From Laburnicola sp. R22_1 (lineage: Eukaryota > Ascomycota > Dothideomycetes > Pleosporales > Didymosphaeriaceae): DNA of 64,000 nucleotides. The translations under genes and the position numbers were made by a program. A model generated the notes under the pieces. It was given only the letters and a program-made list of their open reading frames with translations, searched no databases and was not told the origin of the DNA. The stretch spans positions 2,170,001 through 2,234,000 of the forward strand of contig JACONQ010000002.1 in NCBI GenBank assembly GCA_014281115.1, given 5' to 3'. Positions 11,277 through 23,849 of this stretch are shown piece by piece. Positions within the stretch are counted from its first letter, which is position 1, and each line of letters starts with the position of its first letter.

Positions 11277-13315
11277 GGGTGCTACTGCATGCTAGCCTGT
11301 GCAGCTGCAACAGCTATCGGGTGCGACTCCAGCATCCCCTGGGCACCTACACCGGAAGCCAGGTCAACTCATTCATGTACAATGAGGAGACAGCTCCGGT
11401 CGAGCGTTGGGCAGGTAGTGGGGAGAGACGAGGGACAGTCTCGAAGAGGAAATACCAACATGGCTGCAACTCAAGCGAGATCTCAGATCCCGTTCCTCCA
11501 CAGTCCCCAAGCCAATTGCATACCCGGCCTGTATCTTGCTCCAACGGGTTGACCCTGTAGGCGGACCGTAGACGGGTATCCGCCTCTTGCGCGCTCAAAT
11601 ATCTCCTGATGATGAGCTCACAGCCTATGGTCGCGAATTCGAGACAAGACAAGACAGCGCGTGCAGTAGCTTCCCGGGAGCCTGTAGCTGACATGCATGA
11701 CTCGGCCACACTTTGTCAAGATGGCAAACAACGGGCGCGCTGGTCTAGAGCTTCTTGATTCAGCGTCCGGCGTGGGCTTGTGGGCGCAATTCGTCTGGGG
11801 CAGCGCGGCGCGCATCCGAAGTTGTTTGCTAACGCGCGCGACACCTTCCCAACCCCACAAAAGTGACGATGCAGGCAGACGCCGGGTGGCATGCAGGTTG
11901 ACCGATGGGGCCTAGACGTGCAGTTACACCTTGCCTATCGCGCGCGCGGTGATTGGCGCCGTGGCACGTCGCGTGCGTTGTCACAGGCGACGGATGCGCC
12001 GCTCGTGAAACATGCATTCTGTGCCGCTTTCCAGAAGGAGACGCGAAGGCTGGCGGTTTCGGTTTCGAATGCGCGGTGATGGCGCGGTGGTGAGAACGAT
12101 GGGTGGATGCCGCGGAGGCACATGGCCCTGGCATGGACGGGCGATGCGAGGGGTGCCGGTTTCTTCCGCTGTTAGCATGCAGCCGTGGGCGTGGCGGCGT
12201 CAGGCCGAGGTGTGGAGGGCAGCTCAAGCAAAAAAATGTTCGAAAGTGTTGGCTCACCGCCCGCCCAAAATCCGGCACGGCGTTGAGGCTACATTGTTTA
12301 GGGCAGCAGCCGGGGCAGGGGTAGCCTGCGATCTGGAGCCAAGTGCATGCGACACCAATGGCCATCCATCACGGCCGCCCAAACTGCCTGTTCTGCGCGC
12401 GAGGCGGTCAGCAGTCTGTGGGCACAGCGATCCCCACGACCTCATCACCAGTCTGGAAGGCCGCAGTGACGACATGCTCGGCGCCGCTCGTTCGGCGGTT
12501 GATGAGGTGCGCGTGAAGCGTACCTATCTAGTATCGAGCATGCCTGCGGGCTGCGGGTGTGGAGGCGTGCGTCTTGGGCCGTTGTGCCACAGTCCGGTCA
12601 GCCAGAAGAAGCTTTTGCGATAGGCGATAGGCTGCGTGGACGGATGGCAGGGTGGGAGCAGAGACGCTCCAAAAGTAGCATGTTGCCATATCTGGGACTA
12701 TCTCGAGGCGTGATCCCTGATATACATTCACTGATCACTACGCACGGCCGCCCCCCTCTAAGCCTAGCTGCTCCTTGCTCAAGCCGTGCTCCGCTCCACC
12801 TCCTCATCCCTCTCACCACCTCCCCTCTCGACGAACGGATCCAGGGACCGCCAGGGACCACCAGTGCTGTGACTTGCTTGCTTGCTCTGGGCTGCAGCCT
12901 TCCTTTTGTTGTGCTGCCACCTGCGTTGCCCGACCAGCGGAGCTTCAGCGTGTTGACGTCGGCGCACTCTACTCAGGAGGCGACGGCAGCAACAACCATC
13001 AGCGCCCAGCGACCTCAGCAGCAGCAGGCCTTTGTCAGGGAGCGTCAGCACCCATCTTCGACACCAGCAGGCAGAAGCCTTGTACCACGCACCCGCCCCC
13101 TACCTTGCACCGGGCGGTAACGCTTCAGGTAAAGGCTGCTGCACCTCTGCATTCCGCGACCAATCGCACGGCCTGGCATTCTCACTGCATTCTCACTGCA
13201 CAACAATCTTTCGCATCCATCGCATCCCTCTGCCAGCCGCAACCGCTGCTCCAGCTGCTCTCTCGCCAGCAGCCTGCCTCTGCGCACCCGCACCCCTTCC
13301 CGCACCGCCGCCGCC
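11277..13315. other. GC-rich intergenic region, no gene supported
   Basis: About 2 kb between the methyltransferase and the GDS1-like gene. Long open frames here (for example 12012-12623) reflect high GC content; their translations lack any family signature. The last 600 nt are rich in CT and CAG/CAA runs and probably form the long 5' leader of the next gene. I found no RNA gene. Confidence 0.45.
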
Positions 13316-14578
13316 ATGCCCTACAACACGCGCCGCAAGTCGCTGTCGCTGCCGTCCCTGGGCATAGCACTGCCCGGGGGCCCGCGATCCGCGCGCTCAC
13401 CGCCCTCGACCACGGACAGCCCGCACGCCGCGAAGAAGCAGAAACGCTCGCACTCCAACTCGACCGCCTCGACGTCCATGTCGCCGCCGCGACTGTCCCC
13501 GCTGCGCTTCGACGACGGCCCCAAGAGCAGCGCCGGCCGCGTCGCCGACACCCCTCCACCGTCGCCAGGCGGCGAGTCGGGACAAACAAAGATCGACACC
13601 CAGGGCATCGACGACATAATCGTCGTCGGCGTCATCGAGCAGCTCGAGAAGACAGGCAACCGCCCCCACCTCCTCAAAGAGCTCGCCACCGTGCTCTCGC
13701 CGACAATTCCCATCGTTGAAAGGTACGTACCGAGCCCCAGCGTCGGCGCCGCCTTAGCCTTGCTGACGCGACTTAGCTCTGCGAACCCTGCAGCCATCAT
13801 CTCATCGCGCCTTGCGACGTACCTGAAGCGCAACTGGTCGGCCTTGGCCCGGTGCCCGCTCGACAAGAAGCTCGTGGGCACGCATCCAAAGCGCGTATTC
13901 TACTTCCTCACAACCAGCCCGCACCAGCCCATCCCAGAGGATGCAGGCAACATGCCAACAGCTGCGCGCATCATCTCACCGTCGCTGTCGTCGGCCACAT
14001 CCGAGGGAGACGACGTGGACAGTCGTTCGCGTGACGTGAGGTCCCCCTCGCCCGAGCTGGACCTCTCCGACTACGACCATGGCAGCGACCCGTTCACGAG
14101 CCAGGCCCACCCGCCACCGGCCCACAACATTGCGCACAATCGACGAGCTCAGTCGCCGCCATTAGAAAAAGACGAACGAGAGTTCACCCAAACCGCGTCA
14201 TCCTTGCAAGAGCGGAGAAAGAGCCAACAGGCTGAGCGCGAGCGATCGGCCAGCGCATCGGGTGAGGCCACTCGGAACTCTGACGTGGTCATGGACGACA
14301 TCCTCGAGCTCGAGGAGACTGAAGAGAGCGCCGCGCGCAAGAACTCTGAGACGGCTGCCGCCTTGTTCGGTCAGATGGAGCACGCGAACTTCCAACCGGA
14401 CCTAGCCATCAGCAGCCCCCTACTCAAGCCCACGCTAAACCTCGAGATGCCCCCGCCCATGTTGAAGGCCGGTGAGACGAAACCAGAGATGGAAGACGAC
14501 CAACTGAGCTGGTCGGACTTGAAGAGCCCCGAGAACATTGAGCTCGACGAACTCGATGATCTCTTCGGCAACTACTAG
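13316..14578 (+). CDS. GDS1-type winged-helix nuclear protein
   Basis: Two exons, 13316-13722 and 13777-14578 (402 aa). The 54-nt intron has GTACGT, a CTGAC branch site and TTAG; it is a multiple of three without a stop, so an unspliced read-through would still be open. The N-terminus MPYNTRRKSLSLPSLGI is the hallmark of fungal GDS1-like proteins. Residues of about 95-185 (DIIVVGVIEQLEKTGNRPHL, RLATYLKRNWSALARCPL, KRVFYFLTTSPHQPIP) form the GDS1 winged-helix domain. The rest is serine-, proline- and acid-rich and probably disordered, ending DELDDLFGNY. Yeast GDS1 is a poorly understood gene connected to growth on non-fermentable carbon, so a role in transcriptional regulation is family-based inference. 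Confidence 0.9.
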   Translation: MPYNTRRKSLSLPSLGIALPGGPRSARSPPSTTDSPHAAKKQKRSHSNSTASTSMSPPRLSPLRFDDGPKSSAGRVADTPPPSPGGESGQTKIDTQGIDDIIVVGVIEQLEKTGNRPHLLKELATVLSPTIPIVERYVPSPSVGAALALLTRLSSANPAAIISSRLATYLKRNWSALARCPLDKKLVGTHPKRVFYFLTTSPHQPIPEDAGNMPTAARIISPSLSSATSEGDDVDSRSRDVRSPSPELDLSDYDHGSDPFTSQAHPPPAHNIAHNRRAQSPPLEKDEREFTQTASSLQERRKSQQAERERSASASGEATRNSDVVMDDILELEETEESAARKNSETAAALFGQMEHANFQPDLAISSPLLKPTLNLEMPPPMLKAGETKPEMEDDQLSWSDLKSPENIELDELDDLFGNY

Positions 14579-15993
14579 AGCCAGACGAGACTGGGACATT
14601 TACAGCACACGGACCTGATTGACGAATCTCCTTTTTCCATGCGATCTACCTTTCCCAATACAGTTTTAGTATATCCCTCTCTACTTGTTTAATGGCGCAT
14701 CATCCTAGACGGAGTTTCGATTCGCCGCTCGCGCTGCGCCAAGGTCCCAAGGTCCCAGAGGGAATGTCGGATTATCAGTGGGATTTGAGCGATTTTTGGC
14801 GTCTGGGTGCTGGAATTGGTACTTTGTCTGTACGATTAGTGTGTTGATGATATTGCTAAGGTACTTGCTGTTTCTTGGCTTGGCTGATATCGACACTCGG
14901 GTCGGATGGGTGGAGCACCTTTGCGATGAGCAGATCAGATAAAAGTGGTTAAATTGGAAAAACAGTTTATATGTCCTACACGTCTGCTTACTCCTTGCCT
15001 ATCTTGCCCTGCTGCTATGTTTTGATGCATGGCGTCTAGACGAGATAGGCTGGCCTGTGTATGACAGGAGTGAGGCTGCTAGAGCTTCCGTTGCGATTGC
15101 AGTGCGCAGGTCTGCAAAATGCGCATATGCAGGCGTTCAAGCGGTGAACAGATGCAGAACAGCTAACTCGCCGAGTTTGAAGCCAAGCAGGCCGGGACGC
15201 TTTCTTTTCTGTTCTTGTCGCCTCGTCGCGTCGCTGCTGCAGTGTGCAGTGCTGCTGCTAGTGAAATGCGCCCCACACCGCGTTTCTGCATCTTTTTTAC
15301 CGGACGACATGCACGACATGCACGACACCGCGACCAAGTCGCCCGTTGGGCTCCTTCACCGAGCCCAAATGCGGTGCTCGAAGGGGCATCCTGGACGCCG
15401 TTGCCAAAGTGTCGCCTTGGCGGGGCGGCCGGGGGGAGTTCTGGCGCGTGGATCCCCAGCCACCGACTTCGAAGCGGATCCAGTGGCCATCGCGGGCCTG
15501 ACGCCCAACTCATGTGAGATTTCGTGCAGCGCGCGCCATAGCCTCACCGTTCGTTCGAAAGCTGCTTTGCCTGTGTTCGAGCGCTGCTGCAGGGTCCCGC
15601 TCGGCGCGAGTGTGAGCGGCTGTCGACGTCGCCGAGGCTGGGGAAGAGCTGGATAGGAGAGATTCTGGAGCTTCCCCAACGAAAAGATCGGAGGCTGCCG
15701 GAAAATATTGGATTACGCTGTATTGGGCGTTGCGACGACGCAGACGCAGGGCGCCGGCGCTCCCGCTGTCTATGCATGTCGGCTGCTTCCGCGCGTGGGT
15801 CTTTTGCTGCTCGGAACCAGACCGTTAATATCGACTAGGAGCCTTCCACGACTGTGTGTATCCTCGTTTTTGGAAGCCTGGCAGCCGGTGCCACCTACAA
15901 GATCTCCGAGCCTCCACGGTGGATTCCTCGTCGAGCAGCGACTCGGGTTACTTCCCCTCACCCGGATCTCAGAAAAGCAAGAGAAGGGGAAAC
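14579..15993. other. Intergenic region upstream of the DUF2235 gene
   Basis: About 1.4 kb. The first 150 nt are probably the 3' UTR of the GDS1-like gene. An open frame continues upstream of the DUF2235 ATG to about 15856 and encodes a serine-rich stretch (VDSSSSSDSGYFPSPGS) that looks coding, so a short 5' exon of the next gene may lie here. I see nothing else. Confidence 0.4.
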
Positions 15994-18019
15994 ATGGCGT
16001 CGATGTTGTCAGCACCGTCAAGAGCGAGGAGTAGGAGCAGAGCGCCGAGCAATGCGAGAGGCTCAGCGCCCATTGTGGTACCCATTCCCCCGAAGCCTCC
16101 CCTCGAGATTGTCTTGCCTGCTTCCCCACGGCCAAAGAGTAGGGGCCCGGTATTCGTCGACGCGCCTGGTCTCAGTGGAGGGAGAGGCATGTTCAAGAGG
16201 CTGATAGTGGCGTGCGATGGGACCTGGTTGAACTCGGACAATGGCACCGTCAACGGGAAAATCTCTGTCCCATCCAACGTAACCCGCATCTCGCGCGCCA
16301 TAAAAGCTGTCAGCCAAGATGGAATCCCCCAAATTGTCAACTACCACTATGGCGTCGGTACGCAGGGAGGCCGGCTGAGTCGCATAATAAGCGGAGCTAC
16401 AGGCGAAGGACTGGGCGAAAATGTTCGAGAAGCGTACTCTTTCCTCGCAAACAACTGGCACCCCGGCGACGAGATATTTCTCATTGGCTTCTCCCGCGGC
16501 GCCTTCACGGCGCGTAGCATCGCAGGCTTGATCGGCGAGATTGGACTTCTCACCAAGAAAGGCCTCAATGGTCTCCCGGAAGTGTTTGAAGATGTCCGGC
16601 ACCGCCGCGATCCGAAATACGTGCCAAAGAATCCCAACATCCCCTTTCCCAACAAGCCAAGCGCGTGCAGCCCACGGTATACAGCTGAACTGGAAAGAAG
16701 AGGTCTGACGAGGCTGGATATCAAGATCAAGGTGATCGCGGTATGGGATACCGTGGGTAGCTTGGGCACACCTCGCTTTGGCTTCCTGCAGAAACTGGGC
16801 CAACGTGCGGAATCGAAGGAGATGTCCTTCTACGACACCAAGCTCTCCAACTGCGTCGAGAACGCGTTCCAAGCACTAGCCCTGGACGAGCGCCGGACCG
16901 CGTTCAGCCCCGCTGTGTGGGAGAAACCCGAAGGAAATAGGACGACGTTGAGGCAGGTGTGGTTTCCGGGTGTGCACGCGAATGTAGGCGGTGGCTACGA
17001 TGATCAACAGCTCGCGAACATTACGCTGGCATGGATGATGAGCCAATTAGCGCCGTTTTTAGATATGAGAGAGGAGTACCTCTTTGAACAAGAAGAGGAA
17101 AACGACAACTACTACCGAGACGAGGGAGAAGACGTGCGGCCCTGGAGTTTCGGAGAGGTATACAACTCGGTAACGGGTATCTATGCCCTAGGCGGCACCT
17201 CGGTACGTCCACCATCCCCACGTTAACTCTACAAAGCACTAACCCCCCCTCCTCTCCAGCTCCGCACCCCCGGCCTCTACTTCGCCGTCGACCCCTTCAC
17301 AGGCCAAACGACTTCCCGCCCCCTCCGCCAAACAAACGAATACATCCACGCCTCAGTCCGCACCCGCACGCGGCTCTCGGGCCCCGGCGTCTCCGACAAA
17401 GGCGTCTACGACTGCCGCGCGCTGACGGAAAACTACCGCCTCGTCGTCGACTACGGGCCCGACGCAGCGCGCGCCTCCGACCCGGATATCCACTGGAAGC
17501 TCAAGTTCCGCGACCCGGACGCCGTCAAGATCCTGCCGGAGGCGCCGCTGTGGGGCATTGAGAAGGAGCTGGCGAGGAGGGATCCCGAGACGTATGAGTA
17601 TTGGAAGAGGCCGCCTGCGATGGGGGGAGCGAGGAAGAGGAAGGGGGGGAATAGGCCGGGGAGTGCGGGTGTGGGTGGGGTGGGGGTTAAGGGGAGGAAG
17701 AGCTTTGTTGAGGGGGAGGGAGGGGGTGAGGAGGGAGCATGGGGAGAGGAGGGATAGGGATAGGGATAGGGATAGGGATAGGGATAGGGATAGGGATAGG
17801 GGGAAGGCGAGGAGTAGGAGTCAGGGGGCGCCGCCTGCGGGGAGGGATAGGAGTGCGAGCTTGGATGAGAGGAGTACGGTTATTAGGGAGAGTATGCCGC
17901 ATCGGAGGGCGAAGGATGCGGCGTGGTGGGAGGGGGCGGGGGCTGGGACTGGGGGTGGGGTGAGGAGTCCGGCGGCTTCGGGGGTGAGGAGTCCGAGGAG
18001 GAGTAGTATGAGGGTTTAG
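15994..18019 (+). CDS. DUF2235 (alpha/beta hydrolase-like) protein with an ambiguous C-terminal frame
   Basis: The first ATG of the frame is at 15994. Exon 1 ends at 17202; a 57-nt GTACGT...CCAG intron follows, and exon 2 starts at 17260 with LRTPGLYFAVDPFTGQT. The core carries the DUF2235 signatures KRLIVACDGTWLNSDNG, NYHYGVGTQGG, the nucleophile motif IGFSRGAFTARS, VWDTVGSLG and WFPGVHANVGGGYDD. This family includes fungal homologues of bacterial Tle1-like lipases; the substrate here is unknown. The exon 2 frame stops at 17756-17758, inside the first unit of a (GGGATA)8 array. In the frame one base later the array encodes Asp-Arg repeats, followed by a plausible tail (DRSASLDERST, ESMPHRRAKDAAWWEG) ending at 18019. 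The junction lies in G-rich sequence near 17711-17750. A one-base indel, real or from sequencing, is the simplest reading. Coordinates given cover the longer version. Confidence 0.85.
17751..17798 (+). repeat. (GGGATA)8 hexanucleotide tandem repeat
   Basis: Eight perfect tandem copies of GGGATA lie at the 3' end of the DUF2235 gene. Read as GAT AGG they encode an Asp-Arg dipeptide array; in the frame of the upstream exon every unit supplies a TAG stop. Length variation in whole units keeps any reading frame unchanged. Confidence 0.95.
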
Positions 18020-20417
18020 TGTTGGGGTTGTGTGGATATTGAGTGATTTTGGCTTTGGCTCTTTTTTCGTGTGCGTGTAGGATAAATAGTGCGCGTTGTT
18101 GTTGTGGAGCGGACGGACTTGGTGGGAGTGGGATAGCGTTTGTTTGTTTATTTGTTTGAATTGGCTCAGAGCGGATACCCTGGTTTTGGATACTCTATCG
18201 GATTTAGTATGTATCGTTTACGCTTTTGTATGGCTAGTGTTGCAGAGTATGTGGTATTACGTCCATGGGAATCGAGTCGGTGCGACTATATCCTAGGGTA
18301 TGTGATATTCGCTACGTAGTTGGTAGAAATATACGTTCCGCAACTCCATGGCACAATGGCGATGCTCATCATCGCAACTACTATTCTCCACGTCTACCAC
18401 ACAGCCCTCCCTCTCCCTCCCTCCCATGAGTGATATGCCGCTAGGTCTAACCCGCCAGTACTGTGACAATTTTTCCGCGAACAGGGGCCGCTAGAAGCAC
18501 ATAACCTCTGCGCACGGATGGTTTATAGAGGAGAGCTGGACATGTGTGAGAGCCTTGAAGTCTGTTACTGGTCGGAACAGGCGCTATAACTTTGTTTTCG
18601 CTGACTTTTGGAAGTCTGTGCGCATTTTCTAGCAACGAGTACTGTTTATTAGACTTTGGAGAAAGATGAATGTTTTTGATGCAATTTTTTTCGACGCAAG
18701 CAGACATTCCATTATCGTTCATGTGGTTAAACCGGAGAGCAGCAACATAACGGCTTAGTCTTGAGATTTCTAGAAGGACCCCGCACGGACGTTGAACTGG
18801 ATCAGTTTTGGAAAGAATTGCTGGGAGAGTACTCAGAATAAGCGTACTCCTTAGAGGATGGACATGAGCGTACTTTTCGTAATTTTCGAGTGCAACGCTT
18901 TTCCGTGAAGTGCTTTTGTTGGTGCAGAAGGAGAGCAATATACGGCTCTCAGGCCTGTTGTTCGGAGACCGCGCCGCATCGTTGCATACTGTCCCAAATT
19001 CGAGAAGAGAAGCCATCGCATGTCCCCTGAGACGATTTATTGAACCGGATCGTGGCTTCATAGCTCCCAGGTGAGTCTCCGTGAACATACCTGTGGTATT
19101 GCACATCCCGGCCCGGTCTCGCGGGGTGACGACTTTCGCGGTTGCATTTCGAACAATCCTGGGATTCGCAAGGACATAGGACATTTGTAGTTCACATATG
19201 AGTTGAATGAGCTTGGGAAACAGCACATGAGTAGAGCAACATGAACTTTTTCAAAAGACAGCGAGACCTGCCCATCAAGGGGAATTTGCGCTCATTTTTG
19301 GGACTTGTCGTAAATTCGTGGGATGATGATACTTTGGGCGTGGAAAGTGAAGGTACGGAAGAACTGCTTTTTTTATACTTCGAATTCGGTCGTGTGACTC
19401 AGCAGCTGGATTCCACAAACCTGTGTGTCTGGCAAGTCATGTCGGATGCATCGGTGATCAGATTATGCGGGAGTTTTTGAACGGACGTCTCAGACAAATG
19501 CAGAAACGATAGGAGAAACTTGTAAGATTTGCACGCCCCCCCATAGCTCGTACCACACCCGTACCGTGTATTGAGTTCCGTGCGGTGTAGGTCTCCTATA
19601 GCGTATATACTCTAGTGTTTTTGTATCTGGTATTGTTGTTGTAAATCTTTTCGTCTAGAATTTCGCACAGTATAATGCGGATAGGGCGTAATGTGATCCG
19701 GAGTACCGGTCCTGCCATTCTGCCATTACCGCCAGGCTCTTGGGACAACGATGGTTACCAAGTGATGTTTATTGACTCGCAGATAGGAGAATATCGCGGC
19801 AACATGGGACCAGCAGAACTAGGGTGGAAGAGGTTAGTAAGCCGGGGCTATCATCACGCGACGGCCCCACATGCAAGACCGCATTGTTTTGTTTCATCAC
19901 TTGTCGTCTTTTTATTATTAGTTTGTGTGTATGTCTTCGGCTGAAGGTCTAAATTGTGTCTAGAAGTCCTTGTCTTCTTACCATCTGGGGTTAAGGCCGA
20001 TTATGCAAGTGCTACCGGTTACGCCTCATCTGCCGGCGTGCTCGTCAATGACTGCCGCTCCTCCGCCCCTGGTCGCCTCCCTGCCGACCACACGGTGATC
20101 TCGAGGGTGTGGTTCTTGGGTTTGAGTGGCTGGGGAGCCCGAACGGGTCACTGCCTCATACATCCGCACACATCCGATGACGCTTTATGTTCGCGATCTG
20201 CGCCCCTTGAAATGGACCCACCTTTTGCGAGTCTCTTGTGCCCAGACTCGCCCAATAATATTCATGACACCTCACCAGAAACCGAAAGAGAAGCGGAAGA
20301 ACTAGGGTAACTGAGGCAACAAAGTTGAAAGCCCTCAGCGAAATAGTTAATTGTGATTGTACTAATTGCAATTCTATGGTGCCGCTTGTTGCGGCTAAGC
20401 TCTGCTCTCCTAGCAAC
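18020..20417. other. Intergenic region before the AT-rich block
   Basis: About 2.4 kb with no recognisable gene. A 259-codon minus-strand frame at 18447-19226 has no family resemblance. Sequence style (poly-T runs, recurring AGAGCAACAT- and GAGAGCA-type motifs) resembles the 3-7 kb gene-poor stretch. Composition changes abruptly to TA-rich at about 20.3-20.45 kb. Confidence 0.4.
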
Positions 20418-23400
20418 AGTTATGTATAGTAACGCTGTAAGCTGCGCTAATTACCTTTAATTGCTTATTATAGTTGCCTAAGCACTATTCTTATAACTAG
20501 ATCTAAAGTAGTAGCAAGCGCTAAGTTACTAGCTTTTATTATACTATCTACTATATATCCCTTTATTATTACTCCTTTAAGGTAAGGTTTATATTAGTGT
20601 TAAGCTTATTAATACTATAGTTAAAGTAGGCATAGCACTACTCTATTTAGTAGTAGTAGTAGCTATAGGTATTCTTTATAAGACAGTATTAGTAGTTATT
20701 ATTATAGTTAGTATTAGTGTTATAGGTAGTGTAAAGTAGAGTCTATAAACTAGTTAGTATTTAGTAGCTATAGGTAATAGTATATATATATAAGATTTAG
20801 TAAAGCTACTATTTCTATTAATAATAGAGGTGCGTAGTAGGTATTTTATACTAGTAGGGTTAGCTATATAGGGAGCTATTAAATTAGCTATTAAAGTTAA
20901 TTTTAGTTAAGTTTTAGGAGGGTAAGAAGAGCTAAGTAATAGCTCTTAAGTATCTTCTACTTAGTAACTGTAATAAAGTTAATTATAGCGTAGTAATTAA
21001 GGTTACTAACTATATTATTAAGGCGCTTATCCTTCGTAGTAAGATTCTTAGACATCTTAGTAATTACTACCTTTAGCTTAATAAATTTAACCTAGGCGTA
21101 GAAAAAGGTTTATAGTAATAGCATTAGTAGGCGTGATTTAGCTTTAAAGGTAAGGTAGTTAAAGCTTATATACTAGTGTAGTTATTTTTCTATACTATAT
21201 ATACTAGGTAGATATTATACTATAGCTATTAGAGAATAGGTAATAAAGCAATATAGGGCATAATAAGAGGTAGCTAAGTATATTAGGTAGTAGTAGATAA
21301 GACAAATTACTATAGAATAAAGATTTCCTATAGGTAATATTATATACTAGGGGTTATCTAACTCCACTAACCTTAGTATATACCTAGGTTTTATAATATT
21401 ATTTTCTTTTTAGGGTTACTCTTACTCTAAAAGCGCTTTAGTATACTAGAATAGTCTTTATAGTTGCTAACTAGTGCTATATATTCTCTTTAGTAAAGAG
21501 ATATACTTATTTACGCCTTAAGAACTTAAGTGTCCCTATATAGTAGGGCTATAGTTATAATTAGGGGGAGTAACTAGCTATCTAGAAATTGCTAAAGTAA
21601 GTAGAAGAAAATAATTAAAAGATTTAGTAAGGGTAATATAAGCGTTTATAATAAAGAACTAATAAGAAATTGCGCTAGTTCTAATTAGGTAAATAGGGTA
21701 TTTATAGTGCGCTACACCCTACTTCTTCTTTTTCTAAATATTATATTACTTAATTTTAGTAAGTACCTTAACTTTTTACTACGCTTACTTATAGTATAGT
21801 AGTAAGCTAAACTAACTAGTAATAAGATGTAGTTGTTACTAGATCCTTAATTTCCTACTAGCTTCCTAATCTTCCTCCTCACTTACTTTCTAGCTTACTA
21901 GTGTGCCTTAAAGCTATTTTATGCTAAATATTAACTATTATTAGCTTCTAGGCTTTACTAGCAATAATCTTTATTAATAAGTTTTTAGGTAAGTAAAAAA
22001 GGGCCTATTAGTAGCTAATTAGCACTAATTAGTATAGTTTCTTACTATTAGAATAATTAAGAAGTAAAAACACTAAATATAACATAACTAATCTAGTAAG
22101 TATTCTCTGCCTAGAATATATTAGTTATTATACTGCTAGATTATTTAGTATAGTAGACTATTACTGCTTTCTATGTAGTTGCATAATCTTTAACTCTAAG
22201 TAACGCTTTTAAGGTAAAAGTAGGGCTTATTATAAGGCTTATTAGATTAGTAGTAAAAATTATTACTTAATAAGTTCTTTCTTTAACTATTATTGCCTAT
22301 TAGGTGCTAATTAGTACTTACTAGCGCTAATTAGCACTATTAGGCCCAAACTAACCCTACTATAGATAAATTTAGCAGAGAAGGACTTTTATAACTAGTT
22401 AAAGAGCAATTTTAAAGAATATAACTAGCCTATTCTTATAATTAAGGGAAAGGTATTTAGTAAAAATTAGTAGAATACTATGTAGCATTGTGTAATTGCG
22501 CGGGAGAGGATTATTAAGAGTTACTAGGATATAGCAGCTATTATAAGAAATAGTACTTATTTTAGTAGCTATAGTTTCTACTATTATCTTTATCTAGGCA
22601 CTACTAACCTAAAGACTTCTTTTTTATAATTTAGACTTAAGTTAGACTTTTACTTATACACTAATAATAAGGTTGCCTAGAAAAAAAATCTTTTAGTTAA
22701 ATACTATAAGGGTAATAATAATAGGGCTCCTAAGGTTATAAGTTACTTCTCTAATCCTTAATAGTAACCAATAGATCCTAACTAATACTAACTAGTATAG
22801 AAGACTGCTTATAAGTACTGCGTAGTGTGTATAAAGACTAAGATTTATAATACACCTAATATTAGCCTTTTAGCTTTTACTTCTATAATCCTTGTCTATT
22901 TCTAAGCTTAGTAGGCTAGACTTAATAGAAATAATAAGTGCTAAGCTATACTTAACGCCCTTTTATACTATAGTACTAATCCCTATAAAGGTAAGAAGTG
23001 GAAGGAGAAGGTAGCCTATATTACTCTTATACTTAAATACCTTAATTAAGGCAACTAGATCTATAAGTAGTATTACCTTTATATAAGTTAGAACCTATAA
23101 GCTAAGTATAAGTCTATAAAGGAGGCTGCTATAGACCTAGACTCTAAGTAGTAGCTACGTATAAAGTAGAGGGGCTATCCTTTTCTAATAGTATATAGTT
23201 ACTAGTTTTTATAGTAATTTCTAGTAAATAGTAGTAGTTATAGTCTAATAGGAACTACTAGCTTCTAACTAGCACTACTAGGCGATCTAGATCTTTAATA
23301 GTAGCTATTAGATAGAAATTAGCAATTATAGATAGTTTAGTTAAATAGTTTATAGTATCTACTTTTAACTAGTAGTAATAAGCGCTAATTACGTCTTCTA

Positions 23401-23467
23401 GATTAGAAATTAAAAGGTTCTAATTATCCTTTTTTTATATCTAGTAAAACTTATAATAATTTTTAGT

Positions 23468-23585
23468 TCACCTTTTTTACAATCTTTTTAATTACTAAGT
23501 AGGAGGCTCTGCATTTTTTGTCATATTATTTAAGATGAAAGCCTTTGTCGTTCTACCCCTAGGTAGATAATTTAATAACACACAC
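23468..23585 (+). mobile_element. SINE-like insertion, copy 1 (118 bp)
   Basis: Flanked by a 12-nt direct repeat, ATAATTTTTAGT, at 23456-23467 and 23586-23597. The element contains the family core: GGCTCTGC, then GATGAAAGCCTTTGTCG, then the quasi-palindrome CTACCCCTAGGTAG and an A/T-rich end with a CACACAC tail. It has no terminal inverted repeat. It keeps TG and CA dinucleotides in contrast to its surroundings. Confidence 0.8.
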
Positions 23586-23849
23586 ATAATTTTTAGTAAT
23601 AATTTTTGCCTTCTAGCTATCTTAGTAAAGTACTTTATATTAATTTATTAAAACACCCTACTCTAAGACCGCCTATATAGTACTAAACTCCCTATAGAAG
23701 ATACGTACTAGGTTCCCTAGGCTAAAAGGTAAATAGTAGTACTTGCTTATTATTACTCTTAAAAGATAAGATAAAAATAATACTAAAAATATCTTATAAA
23801 TTTAAAAAATAGATAATTGCAACTATAATTAGATATTCTTCTTCTTTTT

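Noticed and set aside
12012..13719. Long Pro/His/Arg-rich frames of 200-314 codons
   Set aside because: These arise from GC- and CAG-rich leader sequence; the 314-codon frame overlaps the GDS1-like coding region in another frame.
15856..15993. Upstream part of the open frame before the DUF2235 ATG
   Set aside because: It opens with GTG and has no in-frame ATG; it may be a second part of an unseen exon, but this cannot be shown from the sequence alone.
17751..17798. GGGATA array as an interstitial telomere
   Set aside because: The unit is not TTAGGG, and the array lies inside or at the end of a gene where it encodes Asp-Arg in one frame.
18447..19226. 259-codon open frame on the minus strand
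   Set aside because: Its translation shows no domain, signal peptide, repeat or intron structure, and the underlying DNA has the recurring motif style of the gene-poor stretch at 3-7 kb.
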